Part shown: positions 1 to 5,165 of the stretch, piece after piece | Layout: each line of letters begins with the position of its first letter | Position numbering within the stretch: the first letter of the stretch is position 1 | DNA from: an uncultured bacterium | GTDB taxonomy: Bacteria > Armatimonadota > Zipacnadia > Zipacnadales > Zipacnadaceae | Direction of reading: 5' to 3' | Length of the DNA: 5,165 nt | NCBI GenBank assembly: GCA_937928475.1 | Contig: CALFVE010000312.1 | Span: forward strand, 1-5,165 | Notes under the pieces: model-generated | Told to the model about the DNA's origin: nothing | The model's input: only the letters and a program-made list of their open reading frames with translations | Databases searched by the model: none | Program-made: the position numbers and the translations under genes

Positions 1-166
1 GTCTGCTGCCGGCTCAGGCACAATCGGCCCTGATTTCGGCCCCCAGATCCGAAAACTGAATAGTCGGAAGACGTGAACGGGTGGTTTTCAAACCCGAGAA
101 GCACCCTTTCCTTCAGCAGAGCTCACTTTAGCAACAGTCTCATATCACAAAGGAGGGAAGACCTTT

Positions 167-1240
167 ATGGCCTGTGCCCGCATCGGAGGAGTGGGGGTCG
201 GCACCTTCGGCATCAATCACCTGCGCTGCTTCCGCCAGATGGGTTACACCGGCGAGGCGGAACTAGTGGCTGCCTGCGACACCAACGAGGCGCTCCTCCA
301 GCAGCGCCTCCAGGAGTTCTCCTTCCGGCCTTACCGCGACTACCGCGAGATGCTGGAGAAAGAGGACCTGGACGGAATCACGGTGGTCACGCCGGACCCC
401 CTGCATCACGACATCGTGATGGCGGCGGCAGAGGCAGGCGTTCATGTGCTCTGCGAGAAGCCGCTGGACGTAACCGTCGAGGGCTGCCTTGAGATGACGG
501 AGGCCTGCCGCAAAGCGGGCGTCTTGCTCATGGTGGACTTCCACAAGCGCTACGACGAGTACCACCTGGCGATGAAAGAGAAGATCCAAGCGGGTGACCT
601 GGGCAAGATTCAGTACGGCTACGCGCACATGGAAGACCGCATCGAGGTCCCCCGCGACTGGTTTCCGGGCTGGGCGGCCAAGTCGTCGCCGGCCTGGTTC
701 CTGGGCATCCACTTCTACGATCTGGCCCGGTTTCTCCTGGAGGCCAACGGCGTAGCAGTCTGGGCCACCGGCGCCAAGGGGCGTCTGGAGGAACTGGGCG
801 TCGGTGGTTGGGACTCCATCTCCGCCAAGGTGCTTTTCGACAATGGGGCGACGGTAGCTTTCGACACCTCGTGGATTCTACCCGACGGCTTTGAGGCTAT
901 CGTCAACCAGGGCATTCGGCTGGTGGGCACCAAGGGGATGCTGGAGTGCGACAGCCAGGACCGCGGCACGCTGACCTGCTGCGCCGACGACCGCCCGGCG
1001 CAACAGACGCATAACAAGTCTTTCCTGCGCATGAAGCGGGACAAGTACGGCCGCGAGGTCTGGGAGGGCTACGGGATGACCAGCATCGCCGACTTCGCTC
1101 TCAACGTGAACCTGCTCCTGGAGGGCAAGCGCCTGGAAGACCTCGGCCCCTATCCCTCCGGCGAGGACGGCATCGAGGCCACCAGAATCGCGGCCGCAGT
1201 GCACCGGAGCCTGGAAACCGGCGGGATCGTGGAGCTCTAA
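167..1240 (+). CDS. Gfo/Idh/MocA family NAD(P)-dependent oxidoreductase
   Basis: Predicted cytoplasmic dehydrogenase of 357 residues, a normal length for the family. The N-terminal Rossmann fold shows the dinucleotide-binding pattern G10-x-G12-x-x-G15, an acidic residue ending the second strand (D38), and the family signature E97-K98-P99, whose lysine is the usual catalytic/cofactor-contacting residue. The C-terminal alpha/beta domain carries G180-I-H182-F-Y-D185, matching the family's H-x-x-D segment; H182 is the likely catalytic histidine. These enzymes oxidise or reduce a hydroxyl or keto group on sugars, inositols or related compounds; the substrate cannot be told from sequence. The start at 167 is supported by AGGAGG at 151-156, 10 nt upstream. 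The next gene begins 4 bp after the stop, so the two are probably co-transcribed and act on the same metabolite. The stretch around residues 124-130 (DFHKRYD) and the C-terminal half fit, from memory, a subgroup common in Planctomycetes and Armatimonadetes-like genomes. Family assignment is secure; reaction is unknown. Confidence 0.95.
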   Translation: MACARIGGVGVGTFGINHLRCFRQMGYTGEAELVAACDTNEALLQQRLQEFSFRPYRDYREMLEKEDLDGITVVTPDPLHHDIVMAAAEAGVHVLCEKPLDVTVEGCLEMTEACRKAGVLLMVDFHKRYDEYHLAMKEKIQAGDLGKIQYGYAHMEDRIEVPRDWFPGWAAKSSPAWFLGIHFYDLARFLLEANGVAVWATGAKGRLEELGVGGWDSISAKVLFDNGATVAFDTSWILPDGFEAIVNQGIRLVGTKGMLECDSQDRGTLTCCADDRPAQQTHNKSFLRMKRDKYGREVWEGYGMTSIADFALNVNLLLEGKRLEDLGPYPSGEDGIEATRIAAAVHRSLETGGIVEL

Positions 1241-1244
1241 AGAT

Positions 1245-2465
1245 ATGACCGCACGAGAACGTCACGAAGCGATTCGCGCCGGGGAGCGCCCTGATCATAT
1301 CCCCGTGGCCGGCATCGCCATCTGGGAGGAAACCCGCGAACGGTGGGAGCAGGAGGGCATGCCCAGGGACGTCAACCCCAACGTCGTGCTGGGCTTGGGC
1401 GAGAACGACCGGCTGGGGCTACCACTCAACCTGAACATGGTGCCGCCGTTCCCGGTGGAAGTGCTCGCCGAAGACGGCCGCTACGTCACCGTCCGCGATG
1501 AAAACGGTATCACCAAGCGGATGCTGCGCACAGACTTCGACCGCAGTGGCGGCTTGATGGCTAAGGCCGGAGCCACTAGTTCAATGTCGCAGTGGCTCGA
1601 TTTTCCGGTCAAAGACCTCGCCTCCTGGGAGGCTCTGCGTGAAGAACGCTTTCGCGTCAACCTGGCTGAGCGGCTTCCCTCGGATTGGGAGCGGACGCGC
1701 ATGGATTTCAGACAGAGGGCGGAAACGCACTGGGTAACCTACTTCTGTTTTCCCCTCTTCGGCCTTTTTGGGGGCCTGCGCCAGTTGCGAGGGTTCGAAG
1801 GTTTGGTCTTTGCCATGGCCGACCAGCCGGCCTTGATACATAAGATGGCCAACGACCTAGTGGACTTTTGGCTGAGCGTTTTCGCACAGGTCCTACAGCA
1901 GGTCCGGCTCGACGAGGTGACCTTCTTTGAGGATATGGCCTCCACCAAGTCGCCCCTGTTGAGCCCGGCAGCGTTTCGGGAATTCCTCGCCCCGACATAT
2001 CGCCGGCTCTGCGGAGGTCTGGCAGACCTGGGAGTAGCCCATCGCTGCGTAGACAGCGACGGCAATGTTCAGCCGTTGCTGCCCGACTTGGTAGCCTGCG
2101 GCGTGACCGGAATTTCCCCCTGCGAAGTCCAGTCCGGGATGGACGCCGGGCTGCTGCGTCAGCATTTTCCCAGCTTGACACTGCATGGAGGCATTGACAA
2201 GCGGGCCCTGGCCCAGGACCGCGACGCGATCGATAGGGAACTCGACCGGCGCCTTGCTACGGCTTGGCTGCACAGCAAGTACTTGCCCGCGCCTGACCAC
2301 TCACTGCCTCCGGATGTTTCTTGGGAAAACGTCCGGTACTATGCAGAACGCTACCGTCAGGGATGCTACCTATCCGCCCCCGCCTGCACTGAGACCCCGC
2401 AGCAGCCCAGCAGCAACCGCACCCGGAGCAGTCACGGCCCCGGGCCGGGCCGAGCAGGCGAGTAG
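1245..2465 (+). CDS. URO-D superfamily protein (uroporphyrinogen decarboxylase-like, not HemE)
   Basis: Protein of 406 residues belonging to the uroporphyrinogen decarboxylase/cobalamin-independent methyltransferase fold. Visible family landmarks are an N-terminal R-E-R-H-E-A-I segment, P16-D-x-I-P-V21, W27-E-E-T30, the V-D270-S-D272-G273 stretch, S-P-C293-E-V...G-M-D, H314-G-G316-I-D318-K319, and a late P-x-D-H-S-x-P-P-D-V-S-W block. The arginine-rich R-Q-A-G-R motif of true heme-pathway HemE is absent, so a role in heme synthesis is unlikely. Relatives include corrinoid methyltransferases (MtaA/CmuA type) and many uncharacterised proteins beside sugar-metabolism genes. H266-R-C268 matches the first part of the zinc-binding H-x-C...C motif of the methyltransferases, but no third ligand lies at the usual distance. 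The ATG lies 4 bp after the upstream stop, with GGAG at 1231-1234 inside the end of the previous gene, which argues for translational coupling. The final ~34 residues, after the recognisable domain end near residue 372, are a low-complexity Pro/Ser/Arg/Gly tail that I do not recognise. Reaction unknown. Confidence 0.88.
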   Translation: MTARERHEAIRAGERPDHIPVAGIAIWEETRERWEQEGMPRDVNPNVVLGLGENDRLGLPLNLNMVPPFPVEVLAEDGRYVTVRDENGITKRMLRTDFDRSGGLMAKAGATSSMSQWLDFPVKDLASWEALREERFRVNLAERLPSDWERTRMDFRQRAETHWVTYFCFPLFGLFGGLRQLRGFEGLVFAMADQPALIHKMANDLVDFWLSVFAQVLQQVRLDEVTFFEDMASTKSPLLSPAAFREFLAPTYRRLCGGLADLGVAHRCVDSDGNVQPLLPDLVACGVTGISPCEVQSGMDAGLLRQHFPSLTLHGGIDKRALAQDRDAIDRELDRRLATAWLHSKYLPAPDHSLPPDVSWENVRYYAERYRQGCYLSAPACTETPQQPSSNRTRSSHGPGPGRAGE

Positions 2466-2521
2466 ACCAGGCGCGGGCAAGCGTTTCTACATTCTTGCTT
2501 GATTGGCTTCTAGGGAAAAAG

Positions 2522-2526
2522 GGAGG
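2522..2526 (+). promoter_or_regulatory. Shine-Dalgarno site that fixes a TTG start
   Basis: GGAGG, within an A-rich AAAAAGGGAGGT context, ends 8 nt before the TTG at 2535. No ATG or GTG lies at suitable spacing, so this site is the main reason for choosing TTG as the initiation codon of the small exported protein. Confidence 0.75.
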
Positions 2527-2534
2527 TAAGCACC

Positions 2535-2954
2535 TTGCCTTGGAGTAAGACACAGTTAGTCGTGGGACTTTTGGGTGCATTGGCGGCGTTGGCCAGCACT
2601 GTGGGGGTAAGTTCCCTGGGACAAGACAATGTCCCCCTCAAGTGGGACGGCTACCTGATCCTGCGTATTCGGACCGATAGCGGAGGTCTGACCGCCCAGC
2701 AACGGGCTGAGGTGATCCAACTGCGCCTCCAGAATCTCATGGAGCAGCAGTTCGCCCACGAGCAAGAAGACATCATCGGGCGCATCGCCGTGCGTCGTTT
2801 CGGCAAGGAGATGACGATTGGGACACCGGATCACCTGATCATGACGGTAACCTGGGCCGATGCCCGCGCTTGCAATTCCACGGTCTTCTGGCTGGCGCAC
2901 TACTGGCGTGCGCGCCTGCTCGAAGCGCTGATTATGGCTACGAAGACCGGGTGA
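2535..2954 (+). CDS. Small exported or membrane-anchored protein, function unknown (TTG start)
   Basis: Protein of 139 residues starting at TTG. Residues 1-7 contain a lysine (K5), followed by a hydrophobic stretch at about 8-28 (VVGLLGALAALAS) that looks like a signal peptide or single membrane anchor. The mature part begins with a strand W37-D-G-Y-L-I-L-R-I-R46, then a G-G-L-T turn and an amphipathic helix with A-Q-Q-R57-A-E-V-I-Q-L-R-L (54-65), a variable segment, a second strand pair around T94-I-G and L101-I-M-T-V-T, and a C-terminal D109-A-R-A followed by a W/L-A-rich helix (117-134). From memory, this order (IR strand, R-A-x-x-I-x-x-R-L helix, I-x-x-G, then D-A and helix) resembles the extracytoplasmic segment preceding MscS-type channels in cyanobacteria and stand-alone proteins in Armatimonadetes-like genomes. 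I have not verified that by search. There is no channel domain here. It sits 69 bp after the URO-D-family gene and may be read with it. Function unknown. Confidence 0.72.
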   Translation: MPWSKTQLVVGLLGALAALASTVGVSSLGQDNVPLKWDGYLILRIRTDSGGLTAQQRAEVIQLRLQNLMEQQFAHEQEDIIGRIAVRRFGKEMTIGTPDHLIMTVTWADARACNSTVFWLAHYWRARLLEALIMATKTG

Positions 2955-3075
2955 ACCAGGGAAACGGCAGTGGGGACAGCAATTGGAGAGGCCGTTGCAA
3001 GAGCCGTTGGAGCAGCGGGCTGCGGCCGCGAAGAGACCGTGACGCCAGCCAGCCTCTCGTGGTAGCCAGAACTTG

Positions 3076-3106
3076 GGCCGGCCGGGCGAGATTTGCCCGG
3101 CCGGTC
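3076..3106 (+). terminator. Possible transcription terminator hairpin
   Basis: The arms GGCCGGCCGGGC (3076-3087) and GCCCGGCCGGTC (3095-3106) pair over 12 positions with one G-T wobble, leaving a 7-nt loop (GAGATTT). The following bases (TTGCTTGG) are only moderately T-rich, so intrinsic termination may be inefficient. It lies about 120 bp after the small exported protein gene and 130 bp before the fucosidase, where an operon boundary would be expected. The rest of the 2955-3235 gap shows only GC-rich sequence with short CCGGCGG repeats (3181, 3198) and no convincing gene. Confidence 0.55.
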
Positions 3107-3220
3107 TTGCTTGGGGCAGGACAGGAAACAGAGAAACGCCCGGCGAACTAATGGCACAGCAATCTGCAGTGGCGCCTCCGCCGGCGGCAGCAGCCGACCG
3201 GCGGCCCGGAGTCCGGCGTG

Positions 3221-3225
3221 AGGAG
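3221..3225 (+). promoter_or_regulatory. Shine-Dalgarno site of the fucosidase gene
   Basis: AGGAG lies 10 nt upstream of the ATG at 3236. It favours this ATG over an in-frame GTG at 3218, which would place the ribosome site inside the coding region. The frame is closed by TAA at 3149-3151. Confidence 0.65.
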
Positions 3226-3235
3226 CGTAGGCAAG

Positions 3236-5165
3236 ATGCCCCGCCATCGCGATGCGGCCGCGCAATTGGGCCTGGTCGCGCTACTGGCCGCGGCATTGCT
3301 GCTGGTGCTTAGCGGCGCGGCCGGCGCCCAAGACCTGGCCCAGTGGCAAGCGGACCGGTTCGGAATCATGATCCACTGGGGGCCTTCCTCGGTCACCGGC
3401 TGGGGCGGTTCGCTCGCCTGGGCGATGGATCTTTACCCCCCCGAAACCTGGCCGGAATACGCTGCTCGGTTCCAACCCACACCCGGCACCATCCGCAACC
3501 TCGCTCAACTTATCGCCGCCTCGGGCGCAAAGTACGCCGTTCTCACGGCCCGGCACCACGACGGGTACTGCAACTGGAACACAGCCACGACGGACTTCAG
3601 TTGTATGCACCTGGGCCCGGGCTTTGATGTGCTGTCCGAGTTCGCCGACCAGTGCCGAGAGAACGGGCTGCGACTGGGACTCTACTACTCGCTGGCTGAT
3701 TTCTACGACCCACGCTACGTAACCGGGCCGACCGACGACCCCGCAGGCTGGGCTGCGTATCTTTCCGATGTCCGCCAACAACTTTCTGAACTGTTGACCG
3801 CCTACGGCCCGGTGCACACCCTATGGTTTGACGGCATGTTCCCCTGGCGGAAAGACGCCGCGGATTGGCAGTCCGAAGAGATGGTCGCCCTGGTTCGGAC
3901 CCTGCAACCGAACTTGGTCATGAACAACCGGAGCGGGGGCGGGATGGCAGGCGACTATTTCTCCTGGGAGAATCGTTACCCTAAGAAGATATGTAGGACC
4001 CCCTGGGAAGTTTGCCTCCCTGTCGGTCGCACCTTCTTTCATGTCGTGCCCGAAACTCGGCCAGACCTGAAGGTCACCGGCTACAAGTCCACGGCGGACT
4101 TGCTCCGGACGCTGGCCACCGTGGTATCCCGAGGCGGCAACCTGCTGCTCGGAGTCGGACCGGACGCAACCGGCAACCTGAAACCTGAAGAAGTGGACAG
4201 TCTCCTCGGCATCGGAGCCTTCCTGGCCGCCAATGGGGAGTCCATCTACGGCTGCGGCCCCGGCCCCTGGGACCTGGGCGAGATGGGCGTGGTCACAGCC
4301 AGGCCCGGCCTGATCTACCTGCACCTGTTTGTCTGGCCCGGGGAGACGCTGTTCCTACCTCAGCCGAAAACCTTAATTGGCTCCGCCAGTTTGCTCCAAC
4401 CCGAGACCCCTCTGGTGGTGACTCGGATGCCCGGCCTGGGCTGGGAACTGTCCGGCCTTCCGCCCAGCCGGCCGAGCACCGTGCACAGCGTGGTGCGGTT
4501 GGTCTTGGGCCAAGCGCCGGTCCTGGGCTGGGCCGACGAGACGGACGTCCTGGCCGAGCCGGCGGGAACGCGTACGGCGGGCGCGGGCGCTTCTCTCACC
4601 TTCCGGGTCCGATACCGGCACCCCGGCGGCCTGCCGCCAGAATGGGTCCAACTGCGAGTGTGGAAATCGGGCGCTGCCCGGATGCCGGGTAGCCCCTTCG
4701 CCATGACGAGCGACGGCACCAGCGACTGGGTGAGCGGGGTAGTGTTCAGCACTGCAATCTCGCTCACAACTCCGGGGGTCTATAGCTATTCCTTTGCCGC
4801 CCACGATGGCCTGAGCACGGTCACGCTACCCAGCGGCGGGCGCGCGGCAGTGCTTCGCGTTAGCCAGCCGCCCACCCTCACCTGGACGGGGGAGCCGGGC
4901 CTGGTCAGGGACGGAGTCGAACCGGACGAGGGACCGCCGAACAGCGGGTTCTGTTTCCGTGTCAATTACTCCGATCCGGAGGGCGATCCCCCCGCCTCGG
5001 TGCAGGTGCGAGTCTGGCAACCCGACGGTGCAGAAGCCCCCGGCAGCCCCTATGCCATGACGGATCCGACCGCCTCCACGGACTGGGTCAATGGCGTGAC
5101 CTATGAGGCGCAGTGCGAACTTACCCAACCCGGCACCTACACCTACCAGTTCACGGCTAGCGATG
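3236..5165 (+). CDS. Secreted GH29 alpha-L-fucosidase-like protein with C-terminal repeats (3' partial)
   Basis: Open for 643 codons with no stop before the window edge. A signal peptide is clear: R3/R5, a hydrophobic core at 11-26, and a probable cut after A-G-A31. The catalytic barrel (about 35-340) shows the GH29 landmarks: R41-F-G-I-M-I-H47-W-G49, K-Y-A-V-L-T-A-R-H107-H-D-G110, L-W-F-D199-G with D199 the expected nucleophile, N-N-R followed by G-D-Y-F-S-W-E245, P-W-E258-x-C, G301-N-L-L-L-G-V-G-P309 and N333-G-E-S-I-Y-G. E245 and E258 are candidates for the acid/base, which varies within GH29. A beta-sandwich of the usual GH29 type follows (about 345-425), with L-I-Y-L-H and L-L-Q-P-E-T-P-L. 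Residues 428-545 and 546 onward are two diverged copies of an Ig-like repeat. The family hydrolyses terminal alpha-L-fucose from glycans outside the cytoplasm; exact substrate is unknown. A hairpin upstream suggests its own transcript. GH29 membership is well supported; fucose specificity is inferred. Confidence 0.9.
   Translation, partial: MPRHRDAAAQLGLVALLAAALLLVLSGAAGAQDLAQWQADRFGIMIHWGPSSVTGWGGSLAWAMDLYPPETWPEYAARFQPTPGTIRNLAQLIAASGAKYAVLTARHHDGYCNWNTATTDFSCMHLGPGFDVLSEFADQCRENGLRLGLYYSLADFYDPRYVTGPTDDPAGWAAYLSDVRQQLSELLTAYGPVHTLWFDGMFPWRKDAADWQSEEMVALVRTLQPNLVMNNRSGGGMAGDYFSWENRYPKKICRTPWEVCLPVGRTFFHVVPETRPDLKVTGYKSTADLLRTLATVVSRGGNLLLGVGPDATGNLKPEEVDSLLGIGAFLAANGESIYGCGPGPWDLGEMGVVTARPGLIYLHLFVWPGETLFLPQPKTLIGSASLLQPETPLVVTRMPGLGWELSGLPPSRPSTVHSVVRLVLGQAPVLGWADETDVLAEPAGTRTAGAGASLTFRVRYRHPGGLPPEWVQLRVWKSGAARMPGSPFAMTSDGTSDWVSGVVFSTAISLTTPGVYSYSFAAHDGLSTVTLPSGGRAAVLRVSQPPTLTWTGEPGLVRDGVEPDEGPPNSGFCFRVNYSDPEGDPPASVQVRVWQPDGAEAPGSPYAMTDPTASTDWVNGVTYEAQCELTQPGTYTYQFTASD
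4517..5165 (+). repeat. Two tandem copies of a 118-residue Ig-like repeat (second copy cut by edge)
   Basis: Protein-level repeat inside the fucosidase gene: copy 1 covers residues 428-545 (4517-4870), copy 2 starts at residue 546 (4871). Matching blocks are F-R-V-R-Y / F-R-V-N-Y, Q-L-R-V-W / Q-V-R-V-W, P-G-S-P-F-A-M-T / P-G-S-P-Y-A-M-T (methionines 490 and 608, exactly 118 apart), S-D-W-V-S-G-V / T-D-W-V-N-G-V, and P-G-V-Y-S-Y-S-F-A-A-H-D / P-G-T-Y-T-Y-Q-F-T-A-S-D. The alternating hydrophobic strands suggest beta-sandwich modules, possibly for sugar binding, spacing from the cell surface or attachment. DNA identity is low, so the duplication is old. Confidence 0.85.

Noticed and set aside
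118..146. Possible sigma-70 promoter with CATATC as a -10 box at 141-146
   Set aside because: No acceptable -35 box at the right spacing, and the box would leave almost no leader before the ribosome site at 151.
73..492. 139-codon + strand open frame starting upstream of the oxidoreductase
   Set aside because: Arg/Gly/Pro-rich translation in a frame overlapping the Rossmann domain; no plausible ribosome site at its GTG start.
2478..2501. CAAGC...GCTTG inverted repeat after the URO-D-family gene, considered as a terminator
   Set aside because: Only 5 bp of stem with a 14-nt loop and no T-run after it; too weak, and the next gene follows closely.
2556..3296. 246-codon open frame on the minus strand
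   Set aside because: It overlaps the small exported protein gene and the GC-rich gap, has Arg/Pro/Ala/Gly-rich composition typical of a shadow frame, and shows no recognisable domain. The + strand gene has a ribosome site, a signal-like start and family-like patterning.
3151..3312. Small + strand open frame beginning at ATG 3151
   Set aside because: Ala/Pro/Arg-rich, no ribosome site, and it runs out of frame into the fucosidase signal peptide.
3281..4324. Two long minus-strand open frames opposite the fucosidase
   Set aside because: They are antisense to conserved GH29 motifs in a GC-rich gene, where long antisense frames are expected; no domain seen.

Overview
This is a GC-rich bacterial window with all credible genes on the + strand: three complete genes and a fourth cut off by the right edge. 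The mix (a Gfo/Idh/MocA oxidoreductase, a non-heme URO-D-family protein, a small exported protein, and a secreted GH29 fucosidase with C-terminal beta-sandwich repeats) resembles polysaccharide-degrading members of Armatimonadota, Planctomycetota or related groups. That placement is inferred from gene content only; there is no rRNA or marker gene here.

Layout. Positions 1-166 hold no gene I can support. They end in a strong AGGAGG ribosome site for the first gene. A Gfo/Idh/MocA NAD(P)-dependent oxidoreductase (167-1240) is followed after 4 bp by a URO-D-superfamily protein (1245-2465). The two almost certainly form one transcriptional unit, probably handling a small sugar-like or methylated metabolite in the cytoplasm. 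After 69 bp comes a small TTG-start gene (2535-2954) for an exported or membrane-anchored 139-residue protein. Its body resembles, from memory, a module found in front of some MscS-type channels and as stand-alone proteins in environmental bacteria. The gap at 2955-3235 carries a GC-rich hairpin (3076-3106) that may end transcription. Next is a signal-peptide-bearing GH29 alpha-L-fucosidase-like protein (3236 to the window edge). I translated it by hand; it is open in one frame for 643 codons. Its catalytic domain and C-terminal sandwich are followed by two diverged copies of a 118-residue repeat, the second running off the window.

How they may work together: the exported fucosidase would release sugar outside the cytoplasm, and the oxidoreductase/URO-D pair could act on a derived product inside. 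The terminator-like hairpin suggests the fucosidase is transcribed separately, so this link is only a hypothesis. I see no CRISPR array, tRNA, insertion sequence, phage gene or defence system. The region looks like accessory carbohydrate metabolism. The most unusual points are the small exported protein, the repeat architecture of the fucosidase, and the H-x-C motif and odd tail of the URO-D-family protein.
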